A stretch of 64,000 nt of DNA from Magnolia sinica (GCF_029962835.1 NC_080574.1:25828001-25892000); one strand, 5' to 3'; shown: positions 43,601 through 58,000, counted from the first letter of the stretch. Numbers and translations are program-made. The notes: generated from the sequence alone by a model not told the origin.

Positions 43601-44706
43601 TCAATTGGACATTTAACCAACACTAGGAGTGGGCATTTAACAACCAAATTAGATGTTAGTATTAGAATTTCTATTAAATAGCTTAGTAGATTCTTCCGCC
43701 ATGTTACTCCGAAACAAAACAAGTATAAAAATTACGCCCCAAAGCTTAAAGAGCTCCAATGTGGACATTTAACCATCAATTCCCATCAATGGGACATCTA
43801 ACCAACATTGCTCCTAAGTGGCCATTTAACAACCAAACTAATGTTAGTATTAGAATTTCTATTAAATAGCTTAGTAGATTCTTCCACGATATTACTCCCA
43901 AAAACAAAAGCAAGTATAAAACCAGTCGCCTCCTAAACCGGGCTCACAATGTGGACATTTAACCATCATTCCCATCAATGTGGACATCTAACCAACATTG
44001 CTCCTAGAGTGGCCCATTTAAAAACCAAACTAGATGTTAGTATTAGAATTTCTATTAAATAGTTTTAGTAGATTCTTCCACGACATGTTACTCCTCAAAA
44101 CAAAAACAAGTATAAAAACTATCAGACCCCAAATCAGGGACGGTCACAATGTGGACATTTAACCATCATTGCCCATCAATGTGGACATCTAACCAACATT
44201 GCTCCTAATGGCCATTTAACAACCAAATAGATGTTAGTATTAGAATTTTATTAAATAGCGTTAGTAATTTCTTCCCCATGTTACTCCGAAAAACAAAAGC
44301 AAGTATAAAATATGAATCAAAGGTCACAATGTAGACATTTAACCATCATTGCCCATCACTGTGGACATTTAACCAACATTGCTCCATAGGAGTGGCCATT
44401 TAACAACCAAACTAGTTGTTAGTATTAGAATTTCTATTAAATAGAGTTAATAGATTCTTCCGCGACATGTTACTCCTGAAAACAAAAGCAAGTATAAAAC
44501 TGTAGCGCCTTAAACTTGAAAATCAGGCTCACAATGTGGACATTTAACTATCATTGCCCATCAATGTGGACATCTAACCAACATTGCTCCCTAGGAGTGG
44601 CCATTTAACCACTAAAATAGATATTAGCATTAGAATTTTTATCAAATAGCGTTAGTAGATTCTTCCACGACATGTTACTCCTAAAAACAAAAGAAAGTAT
44701 AAAAAC

Positions 44707-44847
44707 TGTCATGCCCTAAACTCGGAAACCGGGCTCACAATGTGGACATTTAACCATCATTGCCCATAAATGTGGACATCTAACCAACATTGGTCCCTAA
44801 GAGTGGCCCACATAGAGCCAAACATAAAGTGAGCCCATGACCTCACA
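44707..44847 (+). mobile_element. Junction monomer 1: full 141-bp LTR-derived insert in type A
   Basis: It begins TGTCATGCCCTAAACTCGG and ends GTGAGCCCATGACCTCACA, flanked by AAAAC at 44702-44706 and 44848-44852. Unlike ordinary type B units it continues past GAGTGGCCCA into CATAGAGCC and then the type A half resumes (TAAGCTAATTAG). Confidence 0.72.
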
Positions 44848-47800
44848 AAAACTAAGCTAATTAGATACTAGTAGTAGAATTTAGATGGCTCATGTCTCTC
44901 AATCCCCACAAAACTCGAAAACCGGCTCACAATGATGGACATTTAACCATCATTGCCCATCAATGTGGACATTCTAACCAACATTGCTCCTATGGCATGG
45001 GTGAGAGGCCATTTCACAATCAAACTAGATATTAGCATTAGAATTTCTATTAAATAGTGTTATTAGAATCTTCCGCGACATGTTACTCCTGAAAAGAAAA
45101 GCAAATATAAAAACTGTCACACCCTAATTTGAAATTGGGCTCATAATGTGAATATTTAACCATCATTGCTCATCAATGTGGACATCTAACCAACATTACT
45201 ACCTAAGAGTGGCCATTTAACAACAAAATTAGATGTTAGTATCAGAATTTCTGTCGTTAGTAGATTCTTCCGCGATATGTTACTCTTGAAAACAAAAACA
45301 ACTATAAAAATTGTCACGCAATGTAGACATTTAACGATCATTGCCCATCAATGTGGACATCTAACCAACATTGCCCCCTAGAAGTGGCCATTTAACAACA
45401 TAACTAGATGTTAGTAATAGAATTTCAATTGAATAGCATTAATAAATTCTTCCGCGATATGTTAATCCTGAAAACAAAAATAATTATAAAAATTGTCAAC
45501 TTGGCCCACAATGTGAACGTTTAACCATCATTGCCCATCAATGTTGACATCTAACCAACATTGCTCCTTAGGAGTGGCCATTTAACAACCAAACTTGATG
45601 TTAGTAATAGAATTTCAATTGAATAACATTATTAAATTCTTCCGCGATATGCTACACCTGAAAACAAAAACAAATATAAAAACTGTCTCGCCCCAAACTC
45701 GGCAACCGGGCTCACAATGTGGACATTTAACCATAATTGCCCATCAATGTGGACATCTAACCAACATTGCTCCCTAAGAGTGGCCATTTAACAACCAAAA
45801 TAAATGTTAGTATGAGAATTTCTATTAAATAGCGTTAGTAGATTCTTCCGCGACATGTTACTCCTGAAAACAAAAGCAAGTATAAAAACTGTCACGCCCC
45901 AAACTCGAAAACCGGGCTCACAATGTGGACATTTAACCATCATTGCCCATCAATGTGGACATCTAACCAACATTGCTCCCTAGGAGTGGCCATTTAACAA
46001 CCAAACTAGATGTTAGTATCAAATGTTAGTAGATTCTTCCGCGAAATGTTACTCCTGAAAACAAAAGCTAGTATAAAAACTGCCACGCCCCAAACTTGGA
46101 AACCGGGCTCAAAATGTGGACATTTAACCATCATTGCCCATCAATGTGGACATCTAACCAACATTGCTCCCTAGGAGTGGCCATTTAACAACCAAACTAG
46201 ATGTTAGTATTAGAATTTCTATTAAATAGCGTTAGTAGATTCTTCCGCGACATGTTACTCCTGAAAACAAAAGCAAGTATAAAAATTGTCACGCCCCAAA
46301 CTCGGAAACCGGGCTCACAATGTGGACATTTAACCATCATTGCCCATCAATGTGGACATCTAACCAACATTGCTCCCTAGGAGTGGCCATTTAACAACCA
46401 AACTAGATGTTAGTATTAGAATTTCTATTAAATAGCATTAGTAGACTCTTCCTCGACATGTTAATCCTGAAAACAAAAGCAAGTATAAAAACTGTCACAC
46501 CACAAACTAGGAAACTAGGCTCACAATGTGGACATTTAACCATCATTGCCCATCAATGTGGACATCTAACCAACATTGCTCCCTAGGAGTGGCCATTTAA
46601 CAACCAAACTAGATGTTAGTAATAGAGTTTCTATTAAATAGCGTTAGAAGATTCTTCCGCGACATGATACTCCTGAAAACAAAAGCAAGTATAAAAACTG
46701 TCACGCCCCAAACTCAAAAACCGGGCTCACAATGTGGACATTTAACCATCATTGCCCATCAATGTGGACATCTAACCAACATTGCTCCCTAGGAGTGGCC
46801 ATTTAACAACCAAACTAGATGTTAGTATTAGAATTTCTATTAAATAGCGTTAGTAGAATCTTCCGCGACATGTTACTCCTGAAAAGAAAAGCGAGTATAA
46901 AAAAGGTCACCACCCAAACTCGAAAACCGATCTAACAATGTAGACATTTAACCATCATTGCACATCAATGTCTACATCTAACCAACATTGATCCCTAGCA
47001 GTGGCCATTTAACAATCAAACTAGATGTTAGTATTAGAATTTCTATTAAATAAAGTGAGAAGATTCTACCACGACATGTTACTCCTGTAAAAAAAAAAGT
47101 AGGTATAAAAATTTTCACAGCCAAAACTTGGAAACTAGGCTCAAAATGTGGATATTTAACCATCATTGCCCATCAATGTGGACATCTAACCAACATTACT
47201 CCCTACGAGTGGCCAATTAACAACCAAACTAGATTTTAGTATTAGAATTTCTTTTGAATCACGTGAGTAGATTCTTCCGCGATATGTTATACCTGAAAAC
47301 AAAAACAAGTATAAAAACTGTCACACCCCAAACTCGAAAACCGGGCTCACAATGTGGACATTTAACCATCATTGCCCATCAATGTGGACATCTAACCAAC
47401 ATTGCTCCCTAGGAGTGGCCATTTAACAACCAAACTAGATGTTAGTATTAGAATTTCTATTAAATAGCGTTAGTAGATTCTTCCGCGACATGTTACTCCT
47501 GAAAACAAAAGCAAGCCCCAAACTCGGAAACCGGGCTCACAATGTTGACATTTAAACATCATTGCCCATCAATGTGGACATTTAACCAACATTGCTCCCT
47601 AAGAGTGGCCATTTAACAACCAAACTAGATGTTAGTATTAGAATGTATCTTAAATAGTGTTAGTAGATTCTCCCGCGAAATGTTACTCCTGAAAAAAAAA
47701 CAATTATAAAAACTGTCACGCCCCAAACTCGGAAACTGGGCTCACAATGTGGACATTTAACCATCATTGCCCATCAATGTGGACATCTAACCAACATTGC

Positions 47801-48418
47801 TCCATAGGAGTGGCCATTTAACAACCAAAATAGATGTTAGTATTTGAATTTTTATTAAATAAAGTTAGGACATGTTACTCCTGAAAACAAAAGCAAGTAT
47901 AAAAACTGTCATGCCCCAAACTCGGAAACCGGGCTCACAATGTGGACATTTAACCATCATTGCCCATCAATGTGGACATCTAACCAACATTGCTCCCTAG
48001 GAGTGGCCATTTAACAACCAAACTAGATGTTAATATTAGAATTTCTATTAAATAGCGCTACTAGCTAGTATAAAAATTGTCACGGCCCAAACTCGGAAAC
48101 CGGGCTCAAAATATGGACGTTTAACCATCATTGCCCATCAATGTGGACATCTAACCAATATTGCTTCCTAGGAGTGGCCATTTAACAACCAAACTAGTTG
48201 TTACTATTAGAATTTCTATTGAATAGCTTTAGTAGATACTTTCGCGACATGTTACTCCTTAAAACAAAAACAAGTACAAAAACTGTCACGCCCCAAAATC
48301 TGAAACCTGGGCTCACAATCTGAACATTTAAACATAATTGCCCATCAATGTGGCCATTTAACAACCAAACTAGATGTTAGTATTAGAATTTCTATTAAAT
48401 TGTGTAGATTCTTAAATG

Positions 48419-48423
<5 letters not shown>

Positions 48424-48491
<68 letters not shown>

Positions 48492-48522
48492 CCGACATTG
48501 TAAAAAAAAAAAAAAAAAAAAA
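48424..48522. repeat. Poly(T) then poly(A) inside a type B monomer
   Basis: About 68 T, then CCGACATTG, then about 20 A, replace the region where neighbours read CTCCTGAAAACAAAAGC. The two runs are complementary and could form a hairpin. Overlapping frames on both strands are meaningless. Confidence 0.9.
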
Positions 48523-49077
48523 GCACGCCAGAAACCAACCTCACAATGTAAACATTTAACCATCATTGCCTATCAATGTGGACGTCTAACCAACATTGCT
48601 CCCTAGGAGTGGCCATTTAACAAACAAAATAGATGTTAGTATTAGAATTTCTGTTAAATAGCGTTAGTGGATTCTTCCCCAAAATATTACTCCTGAAAAC
48701 AAAAAAATTATAAAAATTTAAAATCAAAACCCTTTAACCATCATTGCCCATCAATGTGGACATCTAACCAACATTGCTCCATAGGAGTGGCCATTTAACC
48801 ACCAAAATAGATGTTAGTATTTGAATTTTTATTAAATAAAGTTAGAAGATTCTTCCACGACATGTTACTCATGAAAAAAAAAAACAAGCAAGTGTAAAAA
48901 TTGTCACTGTGCAAACTCGAAAACCGGGCTCAAAATTTGGACATTTAACCATCATTACCCATCAATGTGGACATCTAACCAACATTGCTTCCTAGGAGTG
49001 GCCATTTAACAACCAAACTAGTTGTTACTATTAGAATTTCTATTGAATAGGGTTAGTAGATTCTTTCACGACATTCT

Positions 49078-49370
49078 ATTAAATAAAGTGAGAAGATTCT
49101 TCCACGACATGTTACTGCCGAAAATAAAAAAGTATAAAAATTATCAGTGCGGACATCTAACCATCATTGCTCGCAAGGAGTGGCCGTTTAACAATCAAAC
49201 TAGATGTTAGTATTAGAATTTCTATTAAATAAAGTGAGAAGATTCTTCCACGACATGTTACTGCCGAAAATAAAAAAGTATAAAAATTATCAGTGCGGAC
49301 ATCTAACCATCATTGCTCGAAAGGAGTGGCCGTTTTACAATCAAACTAGATGTTAGTATTAGAATTCTTT
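49078..49370 (+). repeat. Tandem pair of shortened 146-bp type B units
   Basis: ATTAAATAAAGTGAGAAG starts at 49078 and 49224. Both units lack the LTR-start motif and one GTGGACAT copy, reading TATCAGTGCGGACATC instead. A deleted monomer was evidently duplicated. Confidence 0.8.
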
Positions 49371-51959
49371 CACGACATGTTACTCCTGAAAACAAAAGCA
49401 AGTATAAAAACTGTCACGCCCCAAACTCGGTAACCGGGCTCACGATATTGACATTTTAACCATCATTGCTCATCAATGTAGACATCTAACCAACATTGCT
49501 CCCTATGAGTGTCCATTTAACAACCAAACTAGATGTTAGTATTAGAATTTTCATTAAATAACGTTAGTAGATTCTTCCACAACATGTTACTCTTGAAAAA
49601 AAAAACATGTATAAAAATTGTCAAGCCCCAAACTCGGAAACTGGGCCTACAATGTGGACATTTAACCATCATTGCCCATCAATGTGGACATCTAACCATT
49701 ACTGCCCATCAATGTGATAACAACAAAACTAGATTTTAGTATTAGAATTTCTTTTGAATCACGTTAGTAGATTCTTGCGATATGTTACTCGAAAAAATAA
49801 GTATAAAAACTCGCCTCAACTCGAAAGCGGGCTCCTGATGTGGACATTTAACCATCATTGCCATTAATGTGGACATCTAACAACATTGCTCCCAAGGCCA
49901 TTTAATAACCAAACTATATGTTAGTATTAGAATTTTATAAAATAGCGTTAGTAGATTCTTGCGATATGTTACTAAAACAAAATTAAAAGCATAAACTGAT
50001 AGGAGCTCTGATGTGACATTTAAACATCATTGCCCATGTGGACATTTAACCAACATTGCTCCCCAGGAGTGGCAACAAACAAACTAGATGTTAGTATTAG
50101 AATGTATCTTAAATAGTGTTAGTAGATTCTCATGAAATGTTACTCGAAAAAAACAATTATAAAAGCTGTCACCCCTGGGCTAGGCTCACGATGTGGACAT
50201 TTAACCAATATTGCTCCCTAGGAGTGGCCATTTAACAACCAAACTAGATGTTAGTATTAGAATGTATCTTAAATAGTGTTAGTAGATTCTCCCGCGAAAT
50301 GTTACTCCTGAAAACAAAAACAATTATAAAAACTGTCACGCCCCAAACTCGAAAACCGGGCTCAAAATTTGGACATTTAACCATCATTACCCATCAATGT
50401 GGACATCTAACCAACATTGCTTCCTAGGAGTGGCCATTTAACAACCAAACTAGTTGTTACTATTAGAATTTATATTGAATTACGTTAGTAGATTCTTTCG
50501 CGACATGTTACTCGTTCAAACAAAAATAAGTATAAAAACTGTCACGCCCCAAAATCTGAACCTGGGCTCACAATCTGAACATTTAAACATAATTGCCTAT
50601 CAATGTGGACATCTAACCATCATTGCTCCGAAGGAGTAGCCACTTAACAATCAAACTAGATGTTAGTATTAGAATTTCTATTAAATAAAGTGAGAAGATT
50701 CTTCCACGACATGTTACTCCTGCAAAAAAAAGTAAGTATAAAAATTGTCACGGCCCAAACTCGGAAACCGGGCTCAAAATGTGGACATTTAACCATCATT
50801 GCCCATCAATGTGGACATCTAACCAACATTGCTTCCTAGGAGTGGCCATTTAACAACCAAACTAGTTGTTACTATTAGAATTTCTATTGAATAGCTTTAG
50901 TAGATACTTTCGCGACATGTTACTCCTTAAAACAAAAACAAGTATAAAAACTGTCACGCCCCAAAATCTGAACCTGGGCTCACAATCTGAACATTTAAAC
51001 ATAATTGCCTATCAATGTGGACATCTAACCATCATTGCTCCCAAGGAGTGGCCGTTTAACAATCAAACTAGATGTTAGTATTAGAATTTCTATTAAATAA
51101 AGTGAGAAGATTCTTCCACGACATGTTATTCCCACAATAAAAAAAAAAAGGATAAAAATTATCAATGTGGACCTTTAACCATCATTGCTCGCAAGGAGTG
51201 GCCGTTTAACAATCAAACTAGATGTTAGTATTAGAATTTCTATTAAATAAAGTGAGAAGATTCTACCACGACATGTTACTCCTGTAAAAAAAAAAGTATA
51301 AAAATTGTCACGGCCCAAACTCGGAAACTGGGCTCAAAATGTGGACATTTAACCATCATTGCCCATCAATGTGGACATCTAACCAACATTGCTTCCTAGG
51401 ACTAGCCATTTAACAACCAAACTAGTTGTTAGTATTAGAATTTCTATTAAATAGCGTTAGTAGATTCTTTCGTGACTTGTTACTCTTGAAAACAAAAGCA
51501 AGTATAAAACCGGTCGCGCCTCAAACTTGAAAACCGGGCTCACAATGTGGACATTTAATCATCATTGCCCATCAATGTGGACATCTAACCAACATTACTC
51601 CCTACGAGTGGCCAATTAACAACCAAACTAGATTTTAGTATTAGAATTTCTTTTGAATCACGTCAGTAGATTCTTCCGCGATATGTTACACCTGAAAACA
51701 AAAACAAGTATAAAAACTGTCACGCCCCAAACTCGAAAACCGGGCTCACAATGTGGACATTTAACCATCATTGCCCATTAATGTGGACATCTAACCAACA
51801 TTTCTCCCTAGAAGTGGCCATTTAACAACCAAACTATATGTTAGTATTAGAATTTTTATAAAATAGCGTTAGTAGATTCTACCGCGATATGTTACTCCTG
51901 AAAACAAAATCAATTATAAAAACTGCCAAGCCCCAAACTCGGAAACCGGGCTCACAATG

Positions 51960-52095
51960 TTTCATAATAAATATGCAAATGATACGTATGGGCATGTATC
52001 ATAATGCTATACTGTCACATACTCATAATCAGTACCGATAATCAGCCTTGACAATCGGGCTCAATAATCAATCGGCCTAACAAAGGGCCTAAGGG
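51960..52095 (+). mobile_element. Extra LTR-like interior retained in one type B monomer
   Basis: Between CGGGCTCACAATG and AAGGCTCACAATG, the 11-bp GGCTCACAATG being repeated at both sides, lies about 120 bp found nowhere else in the array. It includes GATACGTATGGGCATGTATC, GATAATCAGCC and GGGCCTAAGGGAAGG. The last word, followed by GTGGACATTTAACC, parallels GGGCCTTAGGGAGAG and GGACATTTAACC at 10321-10360. Confidence 0.72.
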
Positions 52096-55000
52096 AAGGC
52101 TCACAATGTGGACATTTAACCATCATTGCCCATCAATGTGGACATTTAACCAACATTGCTCCCTAGGAGTGACCATTTAACAACCAAACTAGATGTTAGT
52201 ATTAGAATGTATCTTAAATAGTGTTAGCAAATTCTCCTGCGAAATGTTACTCCTGAAAAAAAAAACAATTATAAAAACTGTCACGCCCCAAACTCGGAAA
52301 CTGGGCTCACAATGTGGACATTTAACCATCATTGCCCATCAATGTGGACATCTAACCAACATTGCTCCATAGGAGTGGCCATTTAACCACCAAAATAGAT
52401 GTTAGTATTAGAATTTCTATTAAATAGCATTAGTAGATTCTTCCACGACATGTTAGTCCTGAAAATAAAAGCAAGTATAAAAACTATCACGCCCCAAACA
52501 AGGAAACCGGGCTCACAATGTGGACATTTAACCATCATTGACCATCAATGTGGACATCTAACCAACATTGCTCCCAAGGAATAGCCATTTAACTACCAAA
52601 CTAGATGTTAATATTAGAATTTTTATTAAATAAAGTTAGAAGATTCTTCCACGACATGTTACTCATGAAAAAAAAAAGCAAGTGTAAAAATTGTCACGGC
52701 CCAAACTCGAAAACTGGGCTCAAAATGTGGACATTTAACCATCATTGCCCATTAATGTGGACATCTAACCAACATTTCTCCCTAGAAGTGGCCATTTAAC
52801 AGCTAAACTATATGTTAGTATTATAATTTTTATAAAATAGCGTTAGTAGATTCGACAGCGATATGTTACTCCTGAAAACAAAATCAATTATAAAAACTGC
52901 CAAGCCCCAAACTCGGAAACCGGGCTCACAATGTTGACATTTAAACATCATTGCCCATCAATGTGGACATTTAACCAACATTGCTCCCTAGGAGTGGCCA
53001 TTTAACAACCAAACTAGATGTTAGAATGTATCTTAAATAGTGTTAGTAGATTCTCCCGCGAAATGTTACTCCTGAAAAAAAAACAATTATAAAAACTGTC
53101 ACGCCCCAAACTCGGAAACTGGGCTCACAATGTGGACATTTAACCATCATTGCCCATCAATGTGGACATCTAACCAACATTGCTCCATAGGAGTGGCCAT
53201 TTAACCACCAAAATAGATGTTAGTATTAGAATTTCTATTAAATAGCATTAGTAGATTCTTCCACGACATGTTAGTCCTGGAAATAAAAGCAAGTATAAAA
53301 ACTATCACGCCCCAAACAAGTAAACCGGGCTCATAATGTGGACATTTAACCATCATTGACCATCAATGTGGACATCTAACCAACATTGCTTCCAAGGAAT
53401 AGCCATTTCACTACCAAACTAGATGTTAGTATTTGAATTTTTATTAAATAAAGTTAGAAGATTCTTCCACGACATGTTACTCATGAAAAAAAAAAACAAA
53501 CAAGTGAAAAAATTGTCACGACCCAAACTCGGAAACCGGGCTCAAAATATGGACGTTTAACCATCATTGCCCATCAATGTGGACATCTAACCAATATTGC
53601 TTCCTAGGAGTGGCCATTTAACAACCAAACTAGTTGTTACTATTAGAATTTCTATTGAATAGCGTTAGTAGATTCTTTCGCGATATGTTACTCCTGAAAA
53701 CAAAAACAAGTATAAAAATTGTCACGCCCGAAACTCGGAAACTGGGCTCACAATGTGTGCTTTTAACCATCATTTCCTATCAATGTGGACATCTAACCAA
53801 CATTGCTCCCTTGGAGTGGCCACTTAACAACCAAACTAGATGTTAGTATTAGAATTTCTATTAAATAGAGTTAGTAGATTCTACTATGATATGTTACTCC
53901 TGAAAACAAAAACAATTATAAATATTGTCATGCCTAAACTCGAAAACCAGGCTCACAATATGGACATTTAAACATCATTGTCCATCAATGTGAACATTTA
54001 ATCAACATTACTCCCAAGGAGTGGGCATTTAACAATCAAACTAGATGTTAGTATTAGAATTTATATTAAATAGCGTTAGTAGATTCTCTCGTGAAATGTT
54101 ACTCCTGAAAAGAAAAACAAATCTAAAAACTGTCACGCCCCAAACTCGAAAACCGGACTCACAATGTGGACATTTAACCATCATTGCTTATCAATGTGGA
54201 CATCTAACCAACATTACTCCCTAGGAGTGGTCATTTAACAACCAAACTAGATAGTATTACAATTTCATTTAAATAGCGTTGCTAGATTCTTCCGTGACAT
54301 ATTACTCCTGAAAAGAAAAGAAAGTATAAAAACTGTCACGCCCCAAACTCGGAAACCGGGCTGACAATGTGCACATTTAACCATTATTTCCCATCACTGT
54401 GGACATCTAACCGACATTGCTCCCTAAGAGTGGCCATTTAACAACCTAATTAGATGTTAGTATTATAATTTCTATTAAATAGCGTTAGTAGATTCTTCAG
54501 CAACATGTTACTCCGGAAAACAAAAGCAAGTATAAAAACTGACACGCGCCAAATTCAGAAACCAAGCTCACAATGTGAACATTTAACCATCATTGCCCAT
54601 CAATGTGGACATCTAACCAACATTGCTCCCTAAGAGTGGCCATTTAACAACCAAAGTAGAAGTTAGTATTAGGATTTCTATTAAATAACATTAGTATACT
54701 CTTCCGTGACATGTTACTCCTGAAAGCAAAAGCAAGTATAAAAACAGTCACGCCCCAAACACAGAAACCGGGCTCAGACATTTAACCATCATTGTCCATA
54801 AATGTGGACATCTAACCAACATCTCCCTAGGAGTGGCCATTTAACCACCAAAATAGATGTTAATATTAGAATTTTTATTAAATAGCTCCACGACATGTTA
54901 CTCCTGAAAACAAAAGCAAGTATAAAAACTGTCACGCCCCAAAATCTGAACCCAGGCTCATAAAGTGGACATTTAACCATCATTGCTCAATCTAACCAAC

Positions 55001-58000
55001 ATTGCTCCCTAGGAGTGGCCATTTAACAATCAAACTAGATGTTAGTATTAGAATTTCTATTAAATAAAGTTACTAGATTCTTCCACGACATGTTACTCCT
55101 GAAAAAAAATGCAAATATAAAAATTGTCACGGCCCAAACTCGGGATTCGGGCTCACAATGTGGACATTTGACCGTCATTGCCCATCAATGTGGACATCTA
55201 ACCAACATTGCTTCCTAGGAGTGGCCATTTAACAACCAAACTAGCTGTTAGTATTAGAATTTTCAATAAATAGTTAGTAGATTCTTTTGCGACAGGTTAC
55301 TCCTGAAAACAAAAGCAGGTATAAAACATGTCATGCCTCAAACTTGGAAATCCGGTTCACAATGTGGACATTTAACCATCATTGCCAATCAAAGTGGATA
55401 TACCAACATTACTCCGAAAGAGTGCCCAATTAACAACCAAACTAGATGTTAGTAATAGAATTTCTATTGAATAGCGTTAGTAGATTCTTCCGCGATATCT
55501 TACACCTGAAAATAAAAACAAGTATAAAAACAGTCACGCCCCAAATTTGGAAATCGGGCTCACAATGTAGACCTTTAACCGTCATTGCCCATCAATGTGG
55601 ACATCTAACCAACATTGCTCCCTAGGAGTGGCCATTTAACAACCAAACTAGATGTTCGTATTGAAATTTCTATTAAATAGTGCTAGTAGATTCTACCTCG
55701 ATATGTTACTCCTGAAAACAAAAATAATTATAAAAACTATCACGACCCAAACTCGAAAACCGGGCTCACTATGTGCACATTTAAACATCATTGCCCATCA
55801 ATGCATACATTTAACCAACATTGCTCCCTAAGAGTGGTCATTTAACAACCAAACTAGATGTTAGTATTAGAATATATATTAAATAGAGTTAGTAGATTCT
55901 TCCGAGAAATATTACTCCTGAAAACAAAAGGAATTATAAAAACTGTCACGCCCCAAACTCAGTAACTGGGCCTACAATATGGAGATTTAACCATCATTGC
56001 CCATCAATGTGGACATCTAACCAACATTGCTCCCAAGGAGTGGTCATTTAACAACAAAACTAGATGGTATTACAATTTCATTTAAATAACGTCAGTAGAT
56101 TCTTCCGCAACATGTTACTCCTGAAAAGAAGAGCAAGTATAAAAACCATTACGCGCCAAACTCGAAAACCGGGCTTACAATGTGGACATTTAACCATCAT
56201 TGTCCATCAATGTGGACATCTAACCAACATTGCTCCCTAGAAATATCCATTTAACTACCAAACAAGATGTTAGTATTGAAATTTTTATTAAATATCATTA
56301 GTAGATTCTTCTGCGACATGTTACTCCTGAAAACAAAAGCAAGTATAAAAACTGTCACGCCCCAAACTTGAAAACCGTGCTCACAATGTGGACATTTAAC
56401 CATCATTGCACATAAATGTGGACATCTAACCAACATTGCTCCCTAAGAGTGACCATTTAACAACCAAACTAGATGTTAGCATTAGAATTTCTATTAAATA
56501 GCGTAAGTAGAATATTCCGCGACATGTTACTCCTAAAAAGAAAAGCAAATATAAAAACCGTCACGCCCCAAACTTGGAAACCGGGCTCACAATGTGAATA
56601 TTTAACCATCATTGCCCATCAATGTTGACATCTAACCAACAATGCTCCCTAAGAGTATCCATTTAACAACCAAAGTAGAAGTTAGTATTAGAATTTCTAT
56701 TAAATAGCGTTAGTAGATTCTTCCTTGACATGTTACTCATGAAAGCAAAAGCAAGTATAAAAACTGTCACGCCCCAAACTTGAAAACCGGTCTAACAATG
56801 TGGACATTTAACTATCATTGTCCATCAATGTGGACATCTAACCAACATTGCTCCCTAGGAGTGGCCATTTCAACCAAACTAGATGTTAATATTAGAATTT
56901 TTATCAAATAAAGTTATTAAATTCTTCCACGACATGTTACTCCTGAAAACAAAAGCAAGTATAAAAACTGTCACGCCCCAAAATCCGAACACGGGATCAA
57001 AATGTGAATATTTAACCATCATTGCTCATCAATGTGGACATCTAACCAACATTGCTCCCTAGGGGTGGCCATTTAACAATCAAACTAGATGTTAGTATTA
57101 GAATTTCTATTAAATAAAGTTATAAGATTCTTCCACGTCATGTTAATCCTGGAAAAAAAAAAAAGCAAGTATAAATATTGTCACGGCCCTAACTCGGAAG
57201 CCGGGCTCAAAATGTGGACATTTAACCATCATTGCCCCACAAATGTGGACATCTAACCAACATTGCTTCCTAAGAGTGGCCATTTAACAACAAACTACTT
57301 GTTAGTATTAGAATTTCTATTAAATAGTGTTTGTACATTTTTTCGCGACATGTTACTCCTGAAAGCAAAAGCAAGTATAAAACCTGTCGCGCCTCAAACT
57401 CAAAAACTGGGCTCACAATGTGTACACTTAACCATCATTACCCTTCAATGTGGACATCTAACCAACATTACTCCCTAGGAGTAGCCAATTAACAACCAAA
57501 CTACATGTTAGTATTAAAATTTCTATTGAATAGTGTTAGTAGATTTTTCCGCGATATGTTACACCTGAAAACAAAAACAAGTATAAAAACTGTCAAGGCC
57601 CAAACTCGGAAATGGGGCTCACAATGTGGACATTTAACCATCATTGCCCATCAATGTGGACATATAACCAACATTGCCCATCAATGTGGACATCTAACCA
57701 ACATTACTGCCTATGAGTGGCCATTTAACAACCAAACTAGATGTTAGTATTAAAATATCTATTAAATAGCGTTAGTAGATTCTACCGCGATATGTTACTC
57801 CTGAAAACAAAAACAATTAATTGTCACGCCCCAAACATGAAAACCGGGCTCACAATGTGGATATTTAACCATCATTACCCCATCAATGTGTACATTTTAC
57901 CATCATTACCCATCAATGTGGACATTTAAAAACCAAACTACATGTTAGTATTAGAATGTATATTAAATAGCGTTAGTAGATTCTTCCGTGAAATGTTACT

